From NCBI GenBank assembly GCA_036803025.1, contig DAIRVC010000115.1, positions 1 through 8,476 of the forward strand: a DNA stretch of 8,476 nt, in the 5' to 3' direction. Positions 1 to 6,545 of this stretch are shown here, piece after piece. The DNA comes from DAIRVC01 sp036803025. Lineage in GTDB: Bacteria; Chloroflexota; Anaerolineae; Anaerolineales; E44-bin32. The notes under the pieces were generated by a model that was not told the origin of the DNA, made no database searches, and saw only the letters and a list, made by a program, of their open reading frames with translations. The position numbers and the translations under genes are program-made. The stretch's first letter is position 1. Each line of letters starts with the position of its first letter.

Positions 1-860
1 CGCAGCCCGGCCTGCAGATCCGGCAGCTGCTGCCCGAAGGCCGCCTCGGCTTTGGAGCAGTCCAGGCACAGCCGCTGCCCTCGGCGCGCGCCCAGCCCGG
101 CCTCCGCCATTGATGCCTGGCGGATCAGCCGCTCGTCCAGGCCGAAGACTCGCGCGACCTGAACGCCGAAGTCGTACTTGCTGACGCATTCGCCGCCGGC
201 CACGTGGTAGACGCCCTGCAGACTCATGCGCAGCATTCCCACCAGCCAGACGCCGAGGTCGTTCACAAGAATCGGCGAGAACCAGGCGTCGGCGAATCCC
301 GGGCACGATTGGCCGGCTTCCAGTCTGGCCAGAAACCACTCGGCCAGGCTGTGCTTCGGCTGCGCGTTCCAGCCGTAGATGTTGGTGCGCACGATCAGCG
401 CCTGGGGATGCTCGCCGAGCACCACACGTTCGCCTTCGAGCTTGCTCTCGGCGTAGACGTTGATCGGATGGGGCTGGTCCGCCTCTGTGTAGCCGCCGCG
501 TTCCCCGTCGAAGACGGCATCGGTCGAGATGTGGACCAGCCTGGCCCCGGCGGCGCTGGCCGCCATGGCCACCTGCCCGGCCATGTCCCGGTTCAGCCGG
601 AATGCCAGCGCTGGGTCGGCCTCACAGCCGTCGACACTCGTGGCCGCGGCGCAGTGAATCACCCAATCGGGGCGATGCTCGGCCAAGACCCCCGAGGCCT
701 CTCCCGGGCGGCTGAGGTCGGCTGTCACCGATTCCACGCCCTCACAGCGCACCGGGTGCTGGTAGTCGACGGCGATGACCTGGTGACCGTCCTGGCGCGC
801 GTCCAGCACCAGATTGGCGCCCAGCATCCCCCCGGCTCCGGTGATGAGCAGCCTGGCCAC
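1..860 (-). CDS. RmlD-like NAD(P)-dependent 4-keto-sugar-nucleotide reductase (SDR), 3' end outside window
   Basis: Seen: reading from a GTG at 860-858, 286 codons stay open to the left edge. The N-terminus has the Rossmann motif GAGGMLG (residues 8-14). STDAVFDG (112-119) corresponds to the STDYVFDG of RmlD, with Ala in place of Tyr. The catalytic YxxxK is YAESK (136-140), followed by RTNIYGW. Family: RmlD-type enzymes reduce a C4-ketone of a nucleotide-activated 6-deoxysugar in the cytosol and are about 280-300 residues long, so only a few residues should be missing. Start choice: GTG lies 8 bp after the stop of the dehydratase, with GGAG just upstream; the next in-frame ATG (residue 12) would cut into the Rossmann motif. 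Inference: because it follows a UDP-GlcNAc 4,6-dehydratase and no other dTDP-rhamnose gene is present, its substrate is more likely the UDP-4-keto product of that enzyme than dTDP-4-keto-rhamnose. Family is confident; substrate is not. Confidence 0.88.
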   Translation of the reverse strand, partial: MARLLITGAGGMLGANLVLDARQDGHQVIAVDYQHPVRCEGVESVTADLSRPGEASGVLAEHRPDWVIHCAAATSVDGCEADPALAFRLNRDMAGQVAMAASAAGARLVHISTDAVFDGERGGYTEADQPHPINVYAESKLEGERVVLGEHPQALIVRTNIYGWNAQPKHSLAEWFLARLEAGQSCPGFADAWFSPILVNDLGVWLVGMLRMSLQGVYHVAGGECVSKYDFGVQVARVFGLDERLIRQASMAEAGLGARRGQRLCLDCSKAEAAFGQQLPDLQAGL

Positions 861-868
861 GTCTCCGC

Positions 869-1864
869 CTATGCCTGGATCTCGCCTTCGAACGGCAGCG
901 CCAGCGTCTGGATCTCTTCCAGCGTCAACCAGCGCTCGTTCGTATCGCTGGCGTAGCGGAAGCCTTCCGCCAGCGGGCGGCCGCGGTCGCTCCAGTCCCG
1001 CCCAAACCACAGTCCCTCCGGCGGCTGCACCACGAACATGTCCTCCAACTCCAGTGTGTGGCGGGCCTCGTCCTCGGAGACCAACACCTCGTGCAGCTTC
1101 TCGCCGGCGCGAATGCCGATGTGCTCGATTTGCGTGTCGGGGGCGATCGCCCGGGCCAGGTCGACGACGCGCATGCTAGGGATCTTGGGCACGAACACCT
1201 CGCCGCCGCGCATCTCCTCGATGCAGCGGATGGTGAAGCGCACACCCTGCTCCAGCGAGAGCCAGAAGCGCGTCATCCGTTCATCGGTGAGGGTGATCGT
1301 CCCGGTCTGGCGCTGGCGCAGGAAGACCGGCACGACGCTGCCGCGGCTTCCGACGACATTCCCGTAACGAACGCAGGAGAAGCGCGTCCCGGTCGAGCCG
1401 GCATAGGCGTTCGACTGCACCAGCAGCTTCTCAGCCGCCAGTTTGGTGGCGCCGTACAGGTTGATCGGATTGACCGCCTTGTCCGTGCTCAGGGCCATGA
1501 CCCGCTCGACGGCCGTATCCAGCGCCGCTTCGATGACGTTGCGCCCCCCCATGATGTTGGTCATGATGGCTTCGATGGGGTTGTACTCGCACGCCGGCAC
1601 CTGCTTCAGCGCTGCGGCATGGACGACGATGTGCACCCCATGCATGGCCCGCCGCAGGCGATCGCAGTCGCGTACGTCGCCGATGAAGTAGCGCAGGCTG
1701 GGGTGATCGAGTCCGGCCGAGCGCATCTCGTGCTGCTTGAGCTCGTCCCGGCTGAAGACGATCAGCTTGGCCGGATGGTATTCGTGCAGCATGATCTCGA
1801 CGAACTTGCGTCCGAACGAGCCGGTCCCGCCCGTGATGAGTACGACCTTCTCTCGCCAGTTCAT
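869..1864 (-). CDS. pseB: PseB/FlaA1-type UDP-N-acetylglucosamine 4,6-dehydratase (inverting)
   Basis: A complete 331-residue short-type SDR, the usual PseB length. Seen: the NADP-binding motif TGGTGSFG (11-18), SRDELKQHEM (38-47), HAAALKQVP (82-90), STDKA (126-130) and YGATK (137-141). D128, K129 and Y137 match the catalytic Asp132/Lys133/Tyr141 of Helicobacter FlaA1/PseB with a constant offset of 4. VRYGNVVGSRGSVVP, EVFVPKIPSM and GIRAGEKLHEV are also near-identical to that family. Known reaction: UDP-GlcNAc to UDP-2-acetamido-2,6-dideoxy-beta-L-arabino-hexos-4-ulose by C4/C6 dehydration with C5 inversion. The ATG directly abuts the TGA of the methyltransferase upstream (TGAATG), implying translational coupling. 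Oddity: the next gene is an RmlD-like reductase rather than the PseC aminotransferase, so the product may not be pseudaminic acid. WbjB/CapE/WbvB-type enzymes are the closest alternative; the sequence looks nearer PseB. Confidence 0.93.
   Translation of the reverse strand: MNWREKVVLITGGTGSFGRKFVEIMLHEYHPAKLIVFSRDELKQHEMRSAGLDHPSLRYFIGDVRDCDRLRRAMHGVHIVVHAAALKQVPACEYNPIEAIMTNIMGGRNVIEAALDTAVERVMALSTDKAVNPINLYGATKLAAEKLLVQSNAYAGSTGTRFSCVRYGNVVGSRGSVVPVFLRQRQTGTITLTDERMTRFWLSLEQGVRFTIRCIEEMRGGEVFVPKIPSMRVVDLARAIAPDTQIEHIGIRAGEKLHEVLVSEDEARHTLELEDMFVVQPPEGLWFGRDWSDRGRPLAEGFRYASDTNERWLTLEEIQTLALPFEGEIQA
1181..1202. repeat. 22-bp exact direct repeat, copy 1 (in pseB)
   Basis: This stretch is identical, in the same orientation, to 7382-7403 in fcl. 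On the minus strand both copies are read in the same frame and encode EVFVPKI. They lie near the C-terminus of the dehydratase here and near the N-terminus of the fucose synthase there. Confidence 0.85.
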
Positions 1865-2758
1865 TCAGGTTGACCTTTCTTCGCCGGCCAAGGTCAGGCC
1901 GGGTCCGGTGAAAAGGATCATCGCGTATTGCCCCACCCTTCCGAGCACATGCGGGAAGGCCTCCTCCAGGGCATACAGCAGCCGCAGCCAGAATGCTCCG
2001 GCCAGGCGGCGGTGGATGAATGCCCGCAAGAAAGAGGTGCTCACCGTGCGCCAGACGCGCACCTCCAGGTCGGGCACCTCGCCCAGCGCGGCTCGCAAGC
2101 TGGCGTAGTTGGCCGGACGCGTGTACGTGCCCGTCGGCGTGCCCGCCGGATCGGTCTCGGATGCGGCCGGCCCCTGCCCCCCCACGCGCAGCCGGCGGAA
2201 GGCGCGCAGCACCAGGAAGGCCGCCGCGATCGGGAGCCGCAGCCACCGCATCAGGGCCGAAGCCTCGCCCCAGCTGTGCACCACCACCCCGCGCCCGCCG
2301 GCGCTCAGCACGCGCCGTAACTCCCGGATCGCCGCCGGCTGCTCCCCCTCAGGCAGGTGGTGGACCGTATGCAAGGACACCACCCCGTCGAAGGTCCCGG
2401 CGCGGAACGGCAGCGCCACGATATCGCCGACGACGAAGCGGCCGTGCCCTCCGATGCGCCGGCGGGCCTCGATCAGCGCCAGGCGCGAGATGTCCAGGCA
2501 GACGCGGCAGCCGAAGCCGCGCGAATAGGCCAGGTACTCCGGATACTGGATCGGCCCCGAGCCGGCATCGAGAAGCCGCGTGCCGTGCTCCGGCAGGTGC
2601 CGTCCCACGCGCAGGTGACAGCGGTGGATGTACTCGCGCGACACCGGACGCAGGTCTTCGTAGCGGGCGTTCTGGTACAACCCCTCACCGACCTGCTTCC
2701 AGCCGACGGAATCGTAGAACTCGCGGACCTGCTGCTTGACCTCCGCCTCAGCGCCCAT
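1865..2758 (-). CDS. Class I SAM-dependent methyltransferase in polysaccharide operon
   Basis: 297 residues from the ATG at 2758. Seen: motif I LLDAGSGP (62-69), an acidic end of strand 2 in CLDIS (87-91), GDIVALPF (111-118), FDGVVSLHTVHHLP (124-136) and LRRVLSAGGRGVVV (147-160). Together these form the Methyltransf_11-type Rossmann core. The N-terminus (VREFYDSVGW, then YEDLRPVSREY) is a conserved-looking cap, and the C-terminal third (about 165-297) is extra, with a hydrophobic stretch around 174-186. Start: the reading frame stays open a further 26 codons upstream, but that stretch is low-complexity Arg/Ala and lies inside the preceding gene; GGAGG just before 2758 favours the shorter form, leaving an 11-bp overlap. 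Inference: it O- or N-methylates a sugar of the exported glycan or its precursor. The target atom cannot be read from the sequence. Confidence 0.87.
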   Translation of the reverse strand: MGAEAEVKQQVREFYDSVGWKQVGEGLYQNARYEDLRPVSREYIHRCHLRVGRHLPEHGTRLLDAGSGPIQYPEYLAYSRGFGCRVCLDISRLALIEARRRIGGHGRFVVGDIVALPFRAGTFDGVVSLHTVHHLPEGEQPAAIRELRRVLSAGGRGVVVHSWGEASALMRWLRLPIAAAFLVLRAFRRLRVGGQGPAASETDPAGTPTGTYTRPANYASLRAALGEVPDLEVRVWRTVSTSFLRAFIHRRLAGAFWLRLLYALEEAFPHVLGRVGQYAMILFTGPGLTLAGEERST

Positions 2759-4403
2759 GCGCCTCCGCTCGCGCTTCCACGCCGCGCCGGCTCCAGTCGA
2801 TCGGTTCGCCCAGCAGTGCCGCCAGGGTCGAGTCATAGCGCTCGCGGTTCTCGGGACGCAGCACCCAGCCCGGGGGCCTCTCGGCCACGTCGTCCCAGAA
2901 GGTCACCAGGTGCCAGGGGAAATCGAAGGGAAACTCGAAGAAGAAGCGGTACGCGTAGCGCTGGGCCAGCTCTACCTGGTCCGGCGACGGACGGCGGCCG
3001 GCGCCCGCCTCCAGCAGCCGGGTGAGGGCGGCCTGGTACTCGTCGAGTGTCTCGGGATCGATGGTGAAGCCTTTGCCGCGGTAGTGGGCACGCCCGGCCA
3101 CGATGACCGGGATGCCGGCCATGGCCATCTCCATGCCCACCGTGGTGGTGTAGGCCAGGCCGATATCAGCCACCTCGACCAGATCGTAGGTGTTGATGTC
3201 CGACTCGGGCGGCACGACGATGACGTGTTCGGGCAGCACCGGCACCGCCTCGCGGACGATGTCGACCGACGGATCGCCCACCAGGATCTTCTCGGCCGGA
3301 TGCACGCGCACGACCAGCTGGGCTTGCGGCCGGCCGGCGAACAGGCGCACGGTCTTCATCAGCCAATCGGCCATGCCGTCGGTGAAGATCTGCCGGCCGA
3401 GCGCCAGGCTGTCGCCGACCACGTTGGTGCACAGCAGCGTCACCGGCTTGCCCGGATCGATGCCCAACTTGCGGCGCACGGCCTCCGCCCCGTCGCTCTG
3501 GCCGGCCTGCCAGGTCCGCCCGAAGTTGGCCCACATCCGGCCGCCCCGGCGGGCTTGATACAGCAAGCGCAGCGACTCCATCTCCGTCTCGGTCAGCGGC
3601 AGGCCGCCGCGCGCCTGCCACAACGCACTGGTGTCGAGCCGCATGACCTCGGCGTTCTGCGCCAGCCACATCCGCTGGCGCTGCTCGCCGAACTCATACG
3701 TGATGGCCGTCACCCCGGCGCTGCGCACCGCCTGATAGACCGCGGCGAACTCGAGCACGCTCCCATTGGGGATCAAGGCCACATCGTAGCGGGCGCGGCC
3801 GAGCCGTCCGAGAATCGCGCCGGCCGCGGCCCGATTGCGCGCCAGCCGCAGTCCGAGCAGCGCCCGGTCCGGCGTGCTCTCCTCCAGGTGAATCCGCTCT
3901 CGCAACCCGGTGTACTGAACGTCGACACGGCTGAGGCGCTCGACCGCCTGGTCGACCCCCGCTGGGAGCGGCGCCGGCCAGCCGGCCGCCAGATCGACAA
4001 CCCCAACAAGCCTCCGCAACGGCGCCAGCGCCGAGCGCAGATAGGCACGCTGACGACGAACGTCGAACGCTGAGACGTCGTGATTCCAGCGCCTGTAGGG
4101 CAGGAAGGCGAGATCGACCTGGTGGCCGAGGCCCGCCAGAAGCACCCCAAGTGCGGCGGCGTAGTCCAACCACCAGTGAAGGTATCCGAGCACGAGCATA
4201 CGCCGAGGCGGTTGCGGCGAGGCCCGCCGGCGGGCGGTTTCCGCGGCAGCGATCCAACCCGGCAAGACTGCGGCGAGCGCCTCAATTCGGTAGTGCCAGT
4301 CCGGCACACCGCGCACCGGGCGGAGGCGCTGCGCCAGTTCGGCCGTCAGCGGCACGCGCCCGAGCCATCGCTTCACCTCTTCGCGCACGCCCGCCTCGTT
4401 CAT
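2748..4403 (-). CDS. Putative glycosyltransferase, capsule-polysaccharide-synthesis-like (GT-B type)
   Basis: 551 residues from the ATG at 4403, which overlaps the stop of the ATPase gene by ATGA. Seen: an N-terminal alpha/beta half beginning RRMLVLGYLHWWLDYA (67-82), with the segment DVALIPNGSVLEF (207-219). The C-terminal half has VTLLCTNV (321-328), RVHPAE (366-371), VADIGLAYTTTVGMEMAMAG (411-430) and GRAHYRGKGFT (437-447). The order 'VHP - AD..yTTT.G.E - G.P.i..G..HY...GF' is the pattern of capsule polysaccharide biosynthesis proteins (PF05159/KpsS-LipB-like) and related GT-B enzymes. The tail has an aromatic-rich FFFEFPFDFPW (487-497). There is no signal peptide or membrane helix, so it should act on the cytosolic face. 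Inference: it adds a sugar, or a linker residue, to the growing glycan. Donor, acceptor and even transferase activity are unproven. It is the only glycosyltransferase-like gene in the window. Confidence 0.75.
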   Translation of the reverse strand: MNEAGVREEVKRWLGRVPLTAELAQRLRPVRGVPDWHYRIEALAAVLPGWIAAAETARRRASPQPPRRMLVLGYLHWWLDYAAALGVLLAGLGHQVDLAFLPYRRWNHDVSAFDVRRQRAYLRSALAPLRRLVGVVDLAAGWPAPLPAGVDQAVERLSRVDVQYTGLRERIHLEESTPDRALLGLRLARNRAAAGAILGRLGRARYDVALIPNGSVLEFAAVYQAVRSAGVTAITYEFGEQRQRMWLAQNAEVMRLDTSALWQARGGLPLTETEMESLRLLYQARRGGRMWANFGRTWQAGQSDGAEAVRRKLGIDPGKPVTLLCTNVVGDSLALGRQIFTDGMADWLMKTVRLFAGRPQAQLVVRVHPAEKILVGDPSVDIVREAVPVLPEHVIVVPPESDINTYDLVEVADIGLAYTTTVGMEMAMAGIPVIVAGRAHYRGKGFTIDPETLDEYQAALTRLLEAGAGRRPSPDQVELAQRYAYRFFFEFPFDFPWHLVTFWDDVAERPPGWVLRPENRERYDSTLAALLGEPIDWSRRGVEARAEAHGR

Positions 4404-5671
4404 CGCCGGTCTTCGATGCGCCATTCCAGGCGCGGGCGCAGGGGGCCGGAGCGGTGCTCGGGCCACTGGCTGCCCGGGGCGCCGGTCCCGTCGACTGTGA
4501 AGGTCAACGCGTGCTCGTCGGTGAAGTAGGAGCGCACGCGGTACGAGCTGGCGTTGACGCCCAACACAAAGCGGCCCTCGTTGAGCAGGTCAGCCGGGAT
4601 GCGGCAGCGGCTGACGTGCCGGCCGGCCGGGCGCTGGCGCAGGCGCTCGAAGTCGTGCGGGTCGTCGGTGTCGAATGTGGTGAACACCGGCTCGCCGCGG
4701 CTGGTCAGCAGGTACAGGCCCACGCGCAGGCCGGCGATCTCCTGGTCCAGCTGGTACTCGAACTCGACCTCGAAAGGCTGTGTGGAAACGACCTGCCCCG
4801 AGGCGCGCCCGCGCCCGTCCAGCACGCGCAGGGCCAGCGGATGGAACGGCCCCGACGAGGTCAGCCGCTCGTCGCCCTGCCACACGCGCTCGCCCTCCTG
4901 CCCCAGCCCGGAGGTCATGTAGAAGTCGACCGCCTCGGCGCTCGGCGCCCGCAGGACGATGCGGCCGCGATCGAGCACGATCGCCTCCTCGGTCAGACGC
5001 GTGACGGCCGACATGTTGTGGCTCACGAACAGCACCGTGCGGCCTTCTTGCGCCACTGCGCTCATCTTGCCCAGGCACTTGCGCTGAAACTCGGCGTCGC
5101 CGACGGCCAGGACCTCGTCCACGAGCAGGATCTCCGGCTCGAGGTGGGCCGCCACGGCGAAGGCCAGACGCAGGTACATTCCGCTCGAGTAGCGCTTGAC
5201 CGGCGTATCGATGAACTTCTCCACCTCCGAGAAGGCGACGATCTCGTCGAACTTGCGCTCGATCTCGACGCGGCGCATGCCCAGGATCGCCCCGTTCAAG
5301 TAGATGTTCTCCCGCCCGGTCAGCTCCGGGTGGAATCCGGTGCCGACCTCCAGAAGCGAACCGACCCGGCCGTGGATCTCGGCTTGCCCTTCGGTCGGCT
5401 CGGTGATGCGCGAGAGGAGCTTGAGAAGCGTGCTCTTTCCGGCGCCGTTGCGCCCGATCACACCCAGGACCTGGCCGCGCTGAACGTCGAATGTCGCCTG
5501 GCGCAGAGCCCAGATCGCATCTTGCTGGTCGCCGCCGCGGCCGCGCAGCCGCTGCAGCGCGCCGCGGGCGGTCTCGGTCATGGCGTCGCGCAGCGTGCGG
5601 AATCGGCGGGCCGTCTGCCCGATGTGATACAGCTTGCCGAGATCCTGGACCCGAATAGCGAGGCTGCTCAT
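4400..5671 (-). CDS. wzt: Polysaccharide ABC exporter ATPase with C-terminal glycan-binding-like domain (Wzt type)
   Basis: 423 residues. Seen: Walker A GRNGAGKS (73-80), LLEVGTGFHPELTGRENI (106-123) as in Wzt/TagH ATPases, signature YSSGM (161-165), Walker B ILLVDE (181-186), D-loop AVGD (189-192) and H-loop His218. A positively charged insert (about 20-52) precedes WALRQATFDV, as is common in this subfamily. After about residue 258 follows a roughly 165-residue beta-rich extension ending LRPRLEW, resembling the Wzt C-terminal sandwich (Wzt_C). Known role: it powers transport of lipid-linked polysaccharide through Wzm; in E. coli O8/O9a the C-terminal domain recognises the modified non-reducing end. 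Start: ATG at 5671 has AGGGA 6 nt upstream and leaves a 16-bp gap to the permease; an ATG at 5704 would add 11 residues with no family support and overlap the permease. The 3' end overlaps the glycosyltransferase start by 4 bp. Confidence 0.93.
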   Translation of the reverse strand: MSSLAIRVQDLGKLYHIGQTARRFRTLRDAMTETARGALQRLRGRGGDQQDAIWALRQATFDVQRGQVLGVIGRNGAGKSTLLKLLSRITEPTEGQAEIHGRVGSLLEVGTGFHPELTGRENIYLNGAILGMRRVEIERKFDEIVAFSEVEKFIDTPVKRYSSGMYLRLAFAVAAHLEPEILLVDEVLAVGDAEFQRKCLGKMSAVAQEGRTVLFVSHNMSAVTRLTEEAIVLDRGRIVLRAPSAEAVDFYMTSGLGQEGERVWQGDERLTSSGPFHPLALRVLDGRGRASGQVVSTQPFEVEFEYQLDQEIAGLRVGLYLLTSRGEPVFTTFDTDDPHDFERLRQRPAGRHVSRCRIPADLLNEGRFVLGVNASSYRVRSYFTDEHALTFTVDGTGAPGSQWPEHRSGPLRPRLEWRIEDRR

Positions 5672-5687
5672 CGAATGTCCCTGGCGC

Positions 5688-6545
5688 TCAGACGACGTCG
5701 GCAAAGGTGCGCTCGGCGCGCCGGAAGTAGACCGCCCCGCTGATCACCAGCAGCAGGGCCACGACCAACGAGGCCGCCATCAAAGCCGACGGCGGTGAAC
5801 CGACTCCCAGGAGCGCCCAGCGGAATCCCTGAACCACGCCCGCCATGGGATTCAACCCGTAGATCAAACGCCACGGTCCTTCGGGAATAAGAGTCGCCGA
5901 GTAGGCGACCGGCGAGGCATACATCCAGACCTGCACCAGGAACGGGGTGATGTACCCGACGTCGCGATAGGTGACATTCATCGCCGAGAGCCACAGGCCG
6001 ACCCCCAGAGCCGTCACCAGTGCCAACAACAGGAACAGCGGCAGGGTCAACAGCGCCGCCGTCGGGCGCACCCCGTAGATCGCCATCATGCCCAGCAGTA
6101 CCAGGAAGGAGAGTCCGGTGTCCACCACGCCGGCGACGACAGACGCCAGGGGGATGGCCATGCGCGGGAAGTAGACCTTGGTCACCAGATGGCCGCTCGC
6201 GACCAGGCTGTTCCCGGCCTTGCTGACCCCGTCCTGGAACAGCAGCCATGGGATCAGGCCGGCAAAGTAGAACAGCGGAGGGGCGACCTCATCGGTGGGG
6301 ATACGCGCCAGCCGGCCGAAGATGACGGCGAAGATAACCATCGTCATCAGCGGCTTGAGGATCGCCCAGGCGGCGCCCAACACGGTCTGCTTGTAGCGCA
6401 CCTTGATGTCGCGCCAGATCAGGAAGTAGACCAGCTCACGGTAGCGCCACAACTCGCGCAGATTGAATCCGCCCCAGCCGTGCGTGGGCCGGACGAGAAC
6501 GACGTCCGGTTCGGCCAGAGCGCCTGCGGTAGTTGCGGCCGTCAT
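5688..6545 (-). CDS. wzm: Polysaccharide ABC exporter permease, ABC-2 family (Wzm type)
   Basis: 285 residues. Seen: the family's N-terminal amphipathic region NLRELWRYRELVYFLIWRD, then the RYKQTVLGAAWAILKP block (50-65). KVYFPRMAIPLA (123-134), MNVTYRDVGY (189-198), LNPMAGVVQGFRWALLG (231-247) and a FADVV C-terminus follow. Six hydrophobic spans can be placed at about 57-79, 90-106, 131-157, 163-187, 197-219 and 255-273. This is the membrane channel half of a lipid-linked O-antigen or exopolysaccharide exporter in the inner membrane, partnered by the ATPase immediately downstream. Start: ATG at 6545 overlaps the stop of the fucose-synthase gene as ATGA and has purine-rich GGAGCAGGG upstream. 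A start 13 codons earlier (6584) is possible but would lie inside the preceding gene. Confidence 0.94.
   Translation of the reverse strand: MTAATTAGALAEPDVVLVRPTHGWGGFNLRELWRYRELVYFLIWRDIKVRYKQTVLGAAWAILKPLMTMVIFAVIFGRLARIPTDEVAPPLFYFAGLIPWLLFQDGVSKAGNSLVASGHLVTKVYFPRMAIPLASVVAGVVDTGLSFLVLLGMMAIYGVRPTAALLTLPLFLLLALVTALGVGLWLSAMNVTYRDVGYITPFLVQVWMYASPVAYSATLIPEGPWRLIYGLNPMAGVVQGFRWALLGVGSPPSALMAASLVVALLLVISGAVYFRRAERTFADVV

Noticed and set aside
1..860. Assignment of the last gene as a genuine dTDP-rhamnose RmlD
   Set aside because: No RmlA, RmlB or RmlC gene is nearby and the usual STDYVFDG is STDAVFDG; the family is clear but the dTDP substrate is not supported.
869..1864. Assignment of the locus to pseudaminic acid synthesis
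   Set aside because: Only the PseB step is present; no PseC, PseH, PseG, PseI or PseF is visible and the neighbour is a reductase, so the pathway label would go beyond the sequence.
1058..1873. A 271-codon plus-strand open frame across the dehydratase, and similar frames at 204-956, 2357-3025 and 7031-7711
   Set aside because: All are mirrored by well-conserved SDR, methyltransferase or regulator proteins on the minus strand and show no protein-like features of their own.
1431..2246. A 271-codon minus-strand frame spanning the methyltransferase/dehydratase junction
   Set aside because: It overlaps two confident genes in another frame and its product is low-complexity Arg/Gly/Ala sequence.
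2736..4073. A 445-codon open frame on the plus strand
   Set aside because: Antisense shadow of the glycosyltransferase-like gene; His/Arg/Gln-rich and without a recognisable domain or a convincing ribosome binding site.
4222..4235. Perfect 14-bp GC palindrome (GCCCGCCGGCGGGC), considered as a terminator or protein site
   Set aside because: It lies within the transferase coding sequence, has no loop or T-run, and such strings are expected by chance in DNA of this composition.
4151..5743. A 530-codon open frame on the plus strand, antisense to the ATPase and transferase genes
   Set aside because: It is a shadow produced by high GC at third positions; the translation is rich in Ala, Arg, Gln and Gly with no family motif, while the minus strand encodes a complete ABC ATPase.
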